A stretch of 64,000 bases of DNA. Source: Nereocystis luetkeana. Its lineage: Eukaryota; Sar; Phaeophyceae; Laminariales; Laminariaceae. Below, piece after piece: positions 10,399 to 22,100 of the stretch (positions are counted from its first letter, which is position 1; each line of letters begins with the position of its first letter). The position numbers and the translations under genes were made by a program. The notes beneath the pieces were generated by a model. It was given only the letters and a program-made list of their open reading frames with translations. It was not told the origin of the DNA and made no database searches. The DNA is taken from the NCBI GenBank assembly GCA_031213475.1, contig JARUPZ010000017.1:6092167-6156166 (forward strand), given 5' to 3'.

Positions 10399-11504
10399 TC
10401 AACCCGTTCTCGCACACACATGCTGCGAAATCTGCTTATCAAATTCGAGCGACAGAGGAATCCGGCTAGCGTCGGCGTAGCTCTGGCCGCGCTTTCGTTT
10501 GCCATCCCGGACCCGGCCACTAGAAGTAGCGCCGATGTTGTAGTTTGTGATTTGCTCCGTCTTGCAACCACCTATCTTCATGATCTCGTTCACCGCCGTC
10601 CCGGACAGGGATCTCGTGAGGGAGCCTCCCACTCGAAAGGAGTACATCGTGAAATAGTTTGGCAGGCCTGCTTCCCACAAATAAATGGACGTGCAGGGGA
10701 GCGGTCATTCGGGTCCCGGAAAGGTGCCGAGAACCCCGGCTACCCCCCGACGTAAGCACGGGGAAAAGGTGCCCTCCCATTCCGCTGCGCGGCGGATATG
10801 TACGCCGTAACCGCCCGGCACGCGCACGTCTCCGGGCAGTCCCTGTCTGCCAACACTACGACCGCCTCGCTAAAAGCCCGAAGAGTCTTACCAAAATGAA
10901 ATTAAAGACCAAGCCCCTAGACTCTGGCAGCCTCAGAATTTGCGACCCCAGAATAAACGAGAATTCGTATCCCCTACACACCGAGAAAAAGGCCAGGGCA
11001 TACCGGGCAATGCCTCTCGTCAGAGAGATACGCTCCGCTAGCGACGTAGTCACATGTACCCGCGACCTCACGTCGCTTTGCAGGTCCATGAGTGTGTACT
11101 CCAACATTGGTGCCGCCTGATTGACCGGGACCCCGACCTGCTTTTGCTCCTCGGACACAAATGTGAGGCAAGAATTTACCACTCGTGCAAAGGTTGCCTA
11201 CCCGGCGAGCAGAATCCCATTCTCCCTCTTTTCCGGGTCATTTCATGGCCAGTGTTAGCTTGGTGACATAACCTTCCGGATTGATTCGGCCGCGTACCGT
11301 TTTGTGCACGAGGACCCCGCTAGGCGCGCGTCGTCGCCTGCACGGCCTACGCCCGGGCAAGACATTGCATGCACCATATTTAGTGTCATGGTAACAGAGG
11401 AAGCCAAAAACATCATCTCGCGTTGCTGTCGCCCAACCACGGCATCCGGCCGAAATGACGAGGACGAACGCGTCAAACTCACCGGCTGCCCTACTTCTGC
11501 GCAC
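10399..11504 (-). pseudogene. Tyrosine recombinase (integrase-like) pseudogene
   Basis: On the minus strand, broken frames together resemble a tyrosine site-specific recombinase. An N-terminal DDVFGFLCYHDT segment lies near 11420. Next, at 11182-10856, comes a catalytic-domain start with RGYEFSFILGSQILRLPESR. After a frameshift near 10690 comes YSFRVGGSLTRSLSGTAVNE, followed by IMKIGGCKTEQITNYNIGAT. The box II arginine is visible in SFRVGG, but the histidine expected four residues before it is tyrosine, and the usual YYIG motif reads YNIG, so the nucleophile position looks lost. Several frame changes separate the parts, so no product is expected. It is unlike the second recombinase at 54.9 kb in its motifs. 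Cellular role unknown; such genes usually belong to mobile elements. Confidence 0.75.
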
Positions 11505-12479
11505 TTACCCGGGGCGCCCTTCCATTGCCGCTAATACCATGTGTCACTGTGCCTGCAGCGTCTGGACATCCACGATGACCGGCGACCGCTGTGGGTACCG
11601 CGGGGCCGGCAGAACCCGAACCGGCTACACGCCGGATTTCCAACAGAAATTAAGTTGCGCAAGGGATTCTTCGTGACACGCGAAACTAAACGCAAACCGA
11701 ACCAAGTTCTGGGTCGTCGAGATTCTTTCGCGGGCGACAGCACCCTGAACGGGTCTCCCGTACAGGCATTACTCTGTGTACAGTCAACCAAATTATCCAC
11801 CACGATACCCGATGGGTGTTCGGAAGCGTGTGAGCCCGTCGTCTTGCGATGTTCCCCGACAGAGGGGTGTCGTTACCAAGCCCGTATCATCATAAAAAAT
11901 CTTGCTTAAATTTACGCAATAACTATCCCCCCTCGTACGCTATCATCCTCCAGCAAGTGTACCGCAACCTCCTGAGGCTACCACCCGCACTGGGCCACTG
12001 ACAACACCTATCCATAACCGCAGGGGCCACCTCGATAGACCTAATCGCGGCGAGCTGCAAAAACGGGAACCAATAAGTCTTCACATCTGGCAAGAGGGCA
12101 ACCGCATGAGCCTTGCATTCCGCCATTATGTTGGACAAAGTGTCCTTCCGTGACGAGGGGCGGAAAACGAAACCCAAAGGCCGGGGCTTCCGTATCCTGC
12201 ACGATCAAAGCATCCTGCGCAAACTCGTCGGTCCTTGTCAAACCGGCAAAATCGTAGTGGAAAATAAACCATGCCCACATGTATGTGAGGACAGTCAAGG
12301 AGCGGCAAGCGGCTACCACGACGCCCCTTTTAAAGTTCAGCGCGTGCAAGCGCCAAAACGAATGATGATAGACAACAGTCGGGTACAAGATAGTTGTGGA
12401 GTTCACATCTTCGACGTACCTGTTAGCTTTGCGCAAACTTAGCTCTTTGAAGAAATGCTCCGCATGGTGCACGACGTGA

Positions 12480-13507
12480 GAAAGGGTTTTGTCGCGCCGA
12501 CCCTATCCAGGGGAAGCCTTTGAATTGAAACCATTGGCCAGACTCTATACGTGGCGTACGTTGGCATTTATGGGGCGCATGGGACAAAATGGCACGCATC
12601 CACGAGAAAGGACATCGGAAGACCAGGTTGAAAAACAGCAGTACCAGGAAATGCTGCAATGGGGCTGGCCAGCCGAGGTCATTCGCATTGTAGGACGCAG
12701 CGAACGCAGTCGCTTTGTAGCGCCGGAGCAGGTCCAGGATTTTTCATTCATCGCCCCTATACAATTGTTCCAAAGATTCTTCATCGTATGCCACGAGCAA
12801 TGCAGGTGCACTGCGTTCGGCAGAACGCCCACGATAGCGCCTGTCATGGCGGCGTCGGCGGCGGTATTTTCGCCTGTGGGACAAAAGCACACCAGAGAGA
12901 CGGCCACCGTTTCGGACACGCGTGTTCTACACATGACTCTCCTAGTTTGGTAAATGCGAAGCCATGGTGCCACAACAAAAGCAGCACCCTGGTTTGGGGT
13001 TTTTACCAACAACGACGAATGGACCTTCAGGCGACCTTCAGAAATCGATCGTGATGTAAAATCTGATGGCGAAATTGAAGGAAGTTGTCTGCTCGTTGGA
13101 GAGAAACCCTCGCGCGAAGAGAACTGTTTAGTTCTCGGAATCAACACCGACAAACACGCACAGCTTCATGTCATACCTGCCGCACGGAAGACAGTAAACA
13201 GTGCGCAAACGTCATTTCCCCGGACTGGTTGAAGCTGGATGAAGCCCGTTATTCGGGTACACGAGAATAGAAGTGCATGCTCCAACGCCACATACATTAA
13301 ATAACCTCACGTATTCGTCAGGCATGTGTTATCCAGGATAACAACGCCACCAAACTGTTTGGCCATACCCTGTTGGTTCTGGGTAGACCACACCACCGAC
13401 CGGAGTCGATGGTAAGAGTCCAGGCCCCGTTCCGCTTCACAGGTTTTGTCTTGAGACAGTTTAGCGATGCGGTCAGCGGCGTCCGTGCCCGTCGCCCCAA
13501 GTCTCAC
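12480..13507 (-). pseudogene. MULE-type transposase pseudogene
   Basis: Minus-strand frames match the MULE transposase layout: WSTQNQQGMAKQFGGVVILD with the first catalytic aspartate near 13350, then after a possible intron YDMKLCVFVGVDSEN. Near 12840-12750 comes DAAMTGAIVGVLP, and then HLHCSWHTMKNLW with the C-x-WH motif typical of the family. A PRIESGQ stretch near 12560 could hold the later glutamate. A TAA follows DSEN and at least one frameshift separates that part from the DAAM block, so the gene is dead. A GT-AG intron at 13177-13310 restores the reading across the first break. An OTU protease segment lies upstream in the same orientation at 14842-14501 and probably belonged to the same element. 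Terminal inverted repeats of the element were not found. Confidence 0.7.
13177..13310 (-). other. Probable intron within the MULE transposase
   Basis: On the minus strand the frame runs LDNTCLTN, is cut by GTGAGG at 13310, and resumes after CGGCAG at 13177 as TYDMKLCVFVGVD. Removing these 134 bp joins two halves of a conserved transposase block in frame. The interval itself contains stop codons. The alternative is an insertion or decayed sequence with fortuitous splice sites. Confidence 0.6.
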
Positions 13508-14239
13508 GCACCATCCTGCCGGAAGTATTTATCACCTGGTGGCACAAATAGCGGCAACACTTAAGGCACTGCCTAGTTAGCGTCAGGCGCACCGGTCACA
13601 TTCATCACTACCCACCACCGGCAGTTCTCGACAGTGACTAGTTTGCATGTCGCTCTTCTCTTGTCTCTGCGCACTTGTACTTATGTGAACAATCGTAGTG
13701 TCTGAAAACCTGAAACGAGCATTCATATTCCTAACTTTATGCTTTGGCACTAGTGATGTACTATCAAAATGTAAAAGCGAGAGGGGGCAACAGGCGAGTC
13801 TGACTATCTCGCCGCTTCTATGATTCAAACGGTAGAAACCACGAGGGCCGCCTTCTCTTGCACGCTGCGTCCCTCCGCGAACATGATATAAGATACCCGG
13901 GAGGCTTGATTTTAAGGATATAGGGCACTGTATTTGACGCCGCCCAACAGTGCCCAACAAACGAATACAAATACACCGACACGCATGCACGATCACCTTG
14001 CGCTCGCCAGACAGACCGAGCTCGAGTGAACCAATACGATCTTCGATCAATCTGTACACGCTCTGCATCTTCAGCCCTGCATGTGTCCAGGTTCGGATGC
14101 CATCCTCCCATTCGTCTTGGATTGATTGTACACCCCCGCTGGTTTTGATGCGCAACGCACTGCGCTTCACACTCTTTTACGTGGGTAGTACATACCCGAA
14201 CCGAGGAACGACGGGACCACAGGTGGAGAGGAGACGTTC

Positions 14240-14580
14240 CCACCGTAGCTGCACGAGCATAGGTATGACCGTTTCGCAACTTCGACTATCACAGCGGAGT
14301 TGCGCAAGGCGTACGTGGCATGTTGCGTAGCTGGTGATGGGAACTGCTTCTGGCGTGCAATTGGGAAAGCTCTATGGGGTTCTGACCGGTAATGGCGCCA
14401 GAAGGAGCGAGTGGTGCTCCGGTGGACCGCAGGTTACCGTAAAGGTCTGCTCGGCCATGCCAACGCAACATACGTCTCGAACGGAATTTACAGCAAGCAC
14501 TCAGTTTTCGACGACAAAGGTAACCGGCCCGGCGTCGGGGGAGCGGTTACCTTTGTCGTCGAAAACTGAGTGCTCGCAGT
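14240..14580 (+). pseudogene. OTU-like cysteine protease fragment, plus-strand copy
   Basis: Reads AELRKAYVACCVAGDGNCFW, then RAIGKALWGSDR, a TAA stop at 14390-14392, and continues WRQKERVVLRWTAGYRKGLL. GDGNCFWRAI is the OTU-family catalytic motif, with the aspartate and the nucleophilic cysteine both present. The in-frame stop means no full protein. It forms the left arm of a large inverted repeat with the minus-strand copy at 14501-14842; the two are roughly 85% alike by eye. OTU domains remove ubiquitin from proteins in cells and are also carried by some MULE transposons. Confidence 0.7.
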
Positions 14581-14833
14581 AAACTTCGTTCGAGACGTAT
14601 TTTACGTCGGCATAGCCGAGCAGGCCTCTACCGTAAACTGCGGTCCACCCGAGCCCCACTAGCTTCACCTGGCGCCAGTACTGGTCGGAACCCCATAGAG
14701 CCTTCGCAATTGCACGCCAGAAGCAGTTCCCACCACCAGTCACCCAATATGCCACGTACGTCTTGCGCAACTCCGCTGTGAGAGTCGAAGCCGCGGAACG
14801 GTCATACCTATGCTCGTGCACAAATATGTGGGA
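14240..14833. repeat. Large inverted repeat (arms about 290 bp, 17-bp loop)
   Basis: The left arm (about 14240-14526) is the reverse complement of the right arm (about 14544-14833), with a 17-bp non-matching centre. The innermost 25 or so bases of each arm (GACGACAAAGGTAACCG) match perfectly; overall identity is about 85% by eye. Both arms encode the same OTU segment. A transcript through it would fold into a long imperfect double-stranded hairpin. Confidence 0.9.
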
Positions 14834-14842
14834 ACCATTCAT
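14501..14842 (-). pseudogene. OTU-like cysteine protease fragment, minus-strand copy
   Basis: A 113-residue open frame on the minus strand. After AELRKTYVAYWVTGGGNCFW it continues RAIAKALWGSDQYWRQVKLV and ends DKGNRSPDAGPVTFVVEN. The cysteine of the GNCFW motif is near residue 40. The aspartate two residues before the asparagine in the typical DGNC motif is glycine, and no C-terminal histidine box was recognised, so catalysis is doubtful. This copy is open where the plus-strand copy has a stop. It lies upstream of, and in the same orientation as, the MULE transposase remnant, so an OTU-plus-transposase element is the likely origin. The start codon is uncertain and the frame may once have extended further on both sides. 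Confidence 0.65.
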
Positions 14843-15348
14843 GCAGGCGCCGCGTCACGGCTAGTCACAGGCACAATACAAACTGCACCACAAGGGAATT
14901 GCCTGTTTGTCGGGAGTGTAACTCAGGATTCGCAACACGCCGCGGTGTTTGTACACATTCATGCCACGATAATGTACCTCGCAGCTTGCCCCACCAACAA
15001 AAAGGTGTTGCCATTGAGTGTGAAGTTGATGAAAGTTCTATGGGACCCGCACATTTCGCCTTAATCGTGGATTGTTTTGGATTGCTCACGTTGGCCCCAT
15101 AAGTTTGGTCCCAACGCAAATCGTTTTGAAAAAAATAATAATATGGATTGACATAACGCTACCACTGCCACTTTATTCGACACGGCTTTACTTTGTCGTT
15201 TATCTCGGAAACAACCGAGGCGGGGGGCATCTGCAGACCAGCCCAACACCCCCATGAAAAGCGCATTGGTCCAAGTACCACTTCAAGTGACACCTATATG
15301 GTGCCTCCTCTAAGGGTTGGCTAGGGATGTCGAAGTTGGTGAGGCCGG

Positions 15349-15671
15349 ATCATAGATGGCCTCGAGTGTGTAGCGGAGCTCGTGCAGCACCGTGTCCGCC
15401 ACATCGTCAGCGATAACGCCACTGTGACCCCGTTAAAAAAACGAAAAGCGACAAGAGAGGATGCTTGCCACTGCCTCGTCTCCGACAACACACGATTCAT
15501 TATGCTTTTGAAAAGCAATGGCATTCCACCTGGGTGCGAGAAAATCATCAGGTTCGTATCATACGATGCCGTCAACGCTCAGACGCGACCCTTATCGTTC
15601 TCGAACACCCTTCAACACTGGACTGAATACGCACGCCAGCTGTGGGAGCACAACAACAGCTCACCTGCTTG
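15349..15671 (+). pseudogene. Unrecognised coding-like fragment
   Basis: An open stretch with coding-like composition includes HRVRHIVSDNATVTPLKKRK, then CEKIIRFVSYDAVNAQTRPL and ends SPACSFECQ just before GTACGG, a possible splice donor. No family was recognised. It lies about 500 bp beyond the OTU inverted repeat in the same orientation as the plus-strand OTU copy and could be part of the same element. No convincing downstream exon was found, and the call rests only on composition and frame length. Confidence 0.3.
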
Positions 15672-16122
15672 CTCTTTCGAGTGTCAGGTACGGGAGCCGA
15701 TAACTCCGGACTAGGCAGTCCACCCGCTGAGCTACTGGCTACTGAGGTTGAAGGTTTGGCGGCAGACGGACCACCCCGGTTTCTGCCTACGGTACTTCAC
15801 ATAATGCCGACGCCTTTATGCTCAAGTTCTGTTTGACTATACCTGTGACCAACACGAAATCCCGACGCCCACAGCGTTGCCGAGATCGAAGTATCGCGCT
15901 ACAGGTACGTCGAAGGAGGTGGGCTCAGAGCACACCCGGCAACCTGTCCACAGCAGAAACCCAACGAGAGAAGCTGTGGGGTCAGTCAGTTAGCCCCTGT
16001 GCTGACCAATCAGCGGGCTGTCGTGCAGTAGTAAACCAGCTGTCAGCAGCCGTCGTACCTCGTCAATAATAGGTGCAAGCGCGGCCTCAGGTACGGGCCC
16101 GGCGTAAATAAGAAAATACTAA

Positions 16123-16515
16123 AGGCTCATTCCTTCAAGACGCTAAAGGGATTGGGCGAAGGAAACGGTGCTACTCAAAATGATTCATAGAGAGAAGAAA
16201 CGGCGGGACAAGAAACATGCACCCTCAAGAATGAGTGCGACAAGAAACAGGGGGAGCCGGGGGTCAGCAGGCCCGGACAGGCGCTGCCGTCCAACGCTCG
16301 ACACAACAAGCTTCCAGCATACTTGCTCAGCCATCGTACAATTACATATCGAAGGCTAGGTTTTCAAGACACTGAAGGAATTGGTCGTAGAACACGGCGC
16401 TCGAATGCTCCAAAGAGAGAAGAAACGGCGGAACAAGAAACGGTCAAGCATCAGTAAGTTAAGAAACAGGCCTTCCAACGTTCGACACAACAAGCTTTCA
16501 GCGTATCCTCTCAGA
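16123..16515. repeat. Degenerate tandem duplication (period about 230 bp)
   Basis: Two units share a TTCAAGAC start, AGAGAGAAGAAACGGCGG, AAGAAACAGG and CTCGACACAACAAGCTT or its near match, with 60-70 bp missing from the middle of the second unit. No coding sequence was recognised. The stretch 16560-17935 shows nothing further that I can identify. Confidence 0.65.
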
Positions 16516-17935
16516 CACACAAGAAGACACGCCTTATGGCTGTACTACACTGCTGCTCTATGAATACCGGTACTTCCTCCGGCAAGGACGCGCGATTCTA
16601 CCGCTGGTTGAGAATTAGGAAGATTTGCATCGATTCCCGGAGTTGAATATATCAGGTATTCTTGAAGTAAAAACGTACAAATAATACCACTACCACCTGG
16701 CTGGTCGTAAAAAAATACTGCGGGTTTCGGCGCACAACAGCATAGTAGCAAGGTATTCGGCCTTTGGCCGAAACAAGCGTTTCTTACTACCAGTACACTG
16801 TAGTAGAGCGCCCAAAACTGCCCAAGTCTATAGAGAGCGCGATCGTACTGCTGTAGGTACACTTTAGGACTCGTTGAGACTACCGGCACAGCAGTAGCAT
16901 TCTACCGGGTGTTACTTGAAATTGCACTGCCGCTGCTGTCTATTCAACCCGGTGAAAAGCGCGCGGTGACTGTCTCGAGAGATGTGACAGCAGATGCAGC
17001 GACGATAGTTGACGAGCCTGTGGCGTGATACACACAACGGGAGACCGTGGAGGTGGTCGTGCGCTGATCGCTAGGAGCTGGTTGTTGTGCTGAGGTGTCG
17101 GGTTTAAATCCTACTGGTATCATGGTACCTGGTGTACCTGGTATGCGATGATGATAGTACTCGCAGACTGCGTGCTGTCTTCTTCCTGGAGCACAGCGCG
17201 CTTTGTGTCGGCCTTGAGGGCTGTGAGGGCTGCAGCAACGGAATTTGATGATTCTGTCTATGGCGTGACGTACACCACAAGGGACACTGAGAGGCTTTGC
17301 CGTCGTCATGCACCAGTCTCTGGGAGCCGTCTGGGGCGCTGGAGAGTGGAGAGGACGGGTACTTCACGTGTCGAGGGCAATGAGAATGAATGAGGGCGAC
17401 CGTGGGTGCGGGGGATTTGCAATATGAGAAACGCAATGCAGGACGCCCGGGGACTGAGCTTGAATGCCCCCGTTCTAGTGGGGACAGCGACAACATGATG
17501 AACCGACCTATATGAAGCTACATCTTGCACAAGGGGTTGAAACAGGCGACACACTTCTTGCACAAAGTTATTTGCAGGGTGCAGCTGCGCATCATCATAC
17601 CATCATCAACGATGGAGTCATTCCCATTGACATCGATGATCAATGCCGCTTCCCGCTTCCGCCCAGTGAGGGTTTCCAGAACATTATGGTGCGGGGTTCT
17701 CAAATATTGTCCCCCCCCAGTACTCATCTCCTCGCAATAGGACAGAGGAGCCCAGTGCGTCACGAGACTACCTGCGGCCTGAGAGGAGCCGTGTCGATTA
17801 TTTCTCCAGTGGCGACTTTCTACCTTTGGCTGTTTCTCTGTGAGTCCACCTGTCTGTGTGCGCTTCCCAAAGCGCTACCAGAAATCGGAGTTGGAGTACG
17901 TGAGGGGAGATTTGTTGAAACTGCAGCTGCATACC

Positions 17936-18155
17936 TGGTACGCGCAGTCGGTGCAGTACGGACTAGAGACTACCTGGTACAGCAGTAACTGGTCAAGGTG
18001 TGATTGTTACCATTATTCGACAATTCCCCTACCTATTCATCGGTGCATTGGTGAAGTACAGCAGTGGGGGCTCGCGTTGGAGACATGCCATGTATTCTGT
18101 TACGAAAGGGAGGCCGAAACTGTTTTTTGTTTTAGGGAATGGGGTGCGATTTGTC
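17936..18155 (+). repeat. Dispersed repeat, empty-site copy
   Basis: This 220-bp block (GGTACGCGCAGTCGGTG, TTACCATTATTCGACA, CATCGGTGCATTGGTGAA, ACGAAAGGGAGGC) recurs at 23005-23875, where a 665-bp transposon splits it after TTATTCGACA. This copy shows the uninterrupted state. The stretch 18160-18757 beyond it is A-rich with a short TG run at about 18211-18228 and no recognised gene. Confidence 0.75.
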
Positions 18156-18757
18156 GAAATAAGTACAGGTGCTGCGCACCAGGTACCAGGTATCACCGCG
18201 CCAATTACCTGGTGTGTGTGTGTGTGTGTTCTTCACATTACACCGTTCTTTCTATCCGTCGACATCCAGCACAACCAGTGTCCGTGCCGATTCTTCAATC
18301 CTAGAAGAGATACAAGTTCTGTGGTCACAAAGCTACGCCACAGAGATACTACGTTGCCACGTGTGCAGTGTGCACTGCAGTGGGCAATGCAAAACCATGT
18401 CATCGTACTAGATACGACAGGCACGACATACGCGATCTATGAAATAGTGAAACGAAAAGAAACAATCAGAGAGAAAACAAAAACAAGGTAGACAAATCCA
18501 AAGAGAAAAAGAAAAAAATTAAAGCAAAATCTAGGAGAAACAATCTGTCGTGCCCCCCCCCCGCAGGCGAGGTGGCCAACACTTGAAAAAGAACGAGCTG
18601 GAGAAAAGAAAGAAAAAACAAATAAATAAGAAAAAACACCACTGCTTGTAAACAGAGTACGACAAAGAACCAAGGAAAAAAGTAACAATGAAAAATAACA
18701 AAGGGGAAATAACAGGCAGACCAAAGCCCAAAGCACCTTCCAGGTGACAGCAGCAGC

Positions 18758-19170
18758 AGCTTGTGGTACGAGTAGTATAGCCAGGTTCTCCTTGCTAATC
18801 CGCCTGGTACCTTGCTACCCAGACTGCCGTCTCCGCCCTGCGTTCGTCAACTATGCCCAGCCCCTTGGCGTCAGACAATACGAAACGAGCAGAGCAGGTT
18901 CGTCTTCCAACCACGCCACACGGCTCCTTCGGTACGGCTTATCAATCAGAAAAGGAAGAGGAAGAGAAAAAAATAATATGAAAATCACGGAGAGTCAGCG
19001 AAAGAAAGAAAGAAAATAAAAAACAAGAAGAGAAGACAAGGGAAGACCACGTTCGAACCAGCTGCACCAGTTGGTAGCACTAGTAGTATGGTCATGTTCT
19101 ACTTCCTAGTCGACTTGGTGCCTTGCTACCCTGTCTGCCATCTCCTTCCTACTTTCGTCTACCGCCGTTT
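18758..19170. repeat. Direct duplication (period about 315 bp)
   Basis: GTAGTATAG..CAGGTTCTCCTTGCT at 18772 and GTAGTATGG..CATGTTCTACTTCCT at 19083 begin two similar blocks of about 90 bp. Each is followed by CCTTGCTACC and CTGCC(G/A)TCTCC. The interval between them is A-rich. The second copy abuts the 3' end of the LINE at 19106. Confidence 0.55.
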
Positions 19171-22100
19171 CCCTTCTACCCCTCCTGTCCCCCCCCCTCT
19201 CCGCATTCCCTTGGTCGGGCTTTCTGCCACTTCTCCTGTTGCCCCCTCCCCCCCCGTTCCCTCGGGCACCATCCACGGCGGATGCGCGGCGCTGCCTACT
19301 CGTCTCAGCCTCAGCCTCGTGCCACATCATCATGAACCGTTCGGCTGCTTCAAGAATCCCCCGGTACCACTTCCCCGCCTTTTTGGCTGCAGTGGACCAC
19401 AACGCGGTCTCAACTCCAAACACCAAGGGGGCAACTTCCGTTGACCCTTCGGTGGCTCGGAACTCCCTAAGGTCTTCGACTTTGCATCTATGCCAAGTCT
19501 TACACTGTCCGCCTGGTCTCGGGTTCTCCCCACCAGTTACCGTCCCGAACATTACCCGACTGTGTAATCGCTCCTTGCTTTGCCGTGCCACGCCCCCCGC
19601 AAAGAAGAGCTGCCGTTTACGAATGGTCGTTTCGATGCTCTCGCAACGTGTCATCTTGAGAGCCTTCGCGTACGAGAGGGTGGCATGGTCAGTATGAAGT
19701 CGGCGCTGGAAGCCAATGACTCGCAACAGGACTTGGTGGTGAGCCGTTCGAAGCTTGGCAAAGTGTTCCGCTCTGAGGGTCCACGTCACACACCCGTACA
19801 GCAGGGTCTCAATCACCTCGGTCTTCAGCATTCGGACTTTAAGGCTAAGGGGGCGGTCGTCCTATCATACAACTCCGGGCCGAACCGTTTGAGGCATGCT
19901 CGCATGAGGCGGATCCGTCGGTCGATTTCGAGCGAGAGCGCAGCGTTTTCGTGGATAACGCCGCCTAGGTATAATAACTGGGTCGTCTGCTTATACCTCT
20001 GAACTGCCGCTTCGATGACGAGCGGTGGTGCGAGGGTTGTCCGGTCTGGTGTTTGTAGGACCATTGTCTCAGTCTTATTTTCCGACACCGTGAAGCCTGC
20101 TGCTTCGAAGACAGTCACGATGACTGCCATCATTGTTGCGAGCCCTTCAGCCGACTTCGAGACAATTCCTGCATCATCGGCGTACAACATGCCCCATACA
20201 GACCTTCGCACGCACGCCAATGGCTCCTCCTTCCCTGTTCGAACTACTCCAGCTTCACTGAGTTGGACCAAATCCCTTACAATGGCTTCGTCTTGGCCGA
20301 AGCGTACTAGTACGACGTGTAACGCAGCAGCGAAGAACACGTTGAACAGTAACGGTGATAGTACACAGCCTTGCCGCAGCCCCTGCGTGACATCAAACCA
20401 TTCCGAGAGCTCGCCGTCATCAGTACGCACGCGAGCCCGCATGCCATCGTGGAAATTACGGATAATTCTCAGCATCTTGGTTGGTACGCCAAAGCGTGTG
20501 AGTACCTTCCATAACAGCTCTCGGTCGAGAGAGTCGTACGCTTTCTGCAGATCGATGAAGCACGCGTATAAGGGGATATTCCTCTGTCGTCCGAGCTCTT
20601 GCAGCCGGCGCACGACGAACAACATATCAATCGTTGATCGTGCGGGGCGGAAGCCGCCCTGTTCCTCGGGGAGTAGTTCCTCGGTCTCGCAGTAGTTGCT
20701 GAGGCGGGACGCGACGATTTTCAACAACACTTTGCCTGCGTGGGCAACAAGCGAAATCCCTCTATAGTTGTTACAGTCAGTTCGATCCTTCTTTTTGTGA
20801 AGGACCTTGATGATCGCATCTTTCCATTGCTGAGGGACTTCTGCTGTTCACCAAACATTGACAAGGATGTTGTGAAAGCGCTGGGCGAATGCCGGGTGGT
20901 CGATTTTTAGGAGTTCGACCGGGAGACCATCTGGCCCGACAGCTTTCCAATTCGACATCCCCTTAAGTGCTTCTGTCATCTCGCCTATGGATGGTTCATC
21001 TTCAAGCGGCAGTTTAGGCGGTCGCGGTGGCAAGAGGTCGATGAAATTGGGATCGAGTTTCAGCGACTTCGTGTTCAAGAGTTTGTGGTATAACCCCGTC
21101 CATCGTTCACGAATTCGCACCTTATCCCGTAAGATCGTGCCATCCTCGTCCCTAATGAACTGTTCGCTCCTCGCTTTTGTCCCTTCCAATCCTACCGTAC
21201 TCTTAAGGTGCTTGTAAAAGCCTCTCTGGTCGTTGTTCGCTAGGAGTCGTTCGGTTTCGGCAAGGTACGCTTCGAAGTACGCATGCAGTCCTGCGGCAAT
21301 CCCCTTCTGCAGGTTCGCACACGCAGATCTCAGGGTCTTCCACGCGGTTCTGTCCCGGGGGTGGGCACGCAAGAATTGTCGTGCATCCTCCCTCGCTGTC
21401 CATGCTGGTATGAATGCGGCCAAGGTTTCGGCAGACTCATACCATCCATGCCTGCGGTGGCGACGTGCGGGGGGTGGTACCTCTTTTTCGACCGCATCAA
21501 TAACAGCCGTAGTGAAAATCTCAACCATACCAGACGTATTACGGGGCTGGATAGGCTGGTTGAGAGTGGAGATGACCCTGGAGACTACTCGTTCACGACA
21601 CTTTCCATCGGACATAAAAAGCTGCCTGTCGAACTCTCGGCGTTTCGTCGATCTACGTATTTGTCTGTTGGGCGCAAAATGACCACCGAGTCGGACTTTG
21701 ATATACAAGATGTTGTGGTCTGAGTCAGCCTTAGCTGGGGCAGGAGGCTGTGGGACGACTTTCGCATCTTGTACTCTAGGTCGATGGACTTGACGGGTTA
21801 GGATGTAGTCAATCCGCTTACGGTCATTCGGGCCGGTGCCGTTGTGAGTATGCGATATCCCACCCTTGCGCGTGCTGAAAAACGTGTTGGTGAGAGCTAA
21901 CTTGCAATTGGTGGCGAACGACAGGAGCCGTCTGCCATTATCGTTACGAACATCACGTCCATACGCTCCCAGCACTCTGCTTTCATCATCACCGCACCCT
22001 TCCTTCCTCTGTCCAGTTCGCGCGTTGGCATCCATCAGTACAAATAGACACTCTTTCGTCGGGATTTTTTCCACCAAGTACTCCAGCTTCTGCCAGAAAA

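Noticed and set aside
18437-18736. Hydrophobic minus-strand frame resembling a membrane protein
   Set aside because: It arises from A-rich plus-strand sequence read as Phe/Leu/Ser-rich codons; no start context or homology.
20015-20695. Plus-strand frame of 226 codons
   Set aside because: Antisense of the LINE reverse transcriptase, which has clear catalytic motifs on the other strand.
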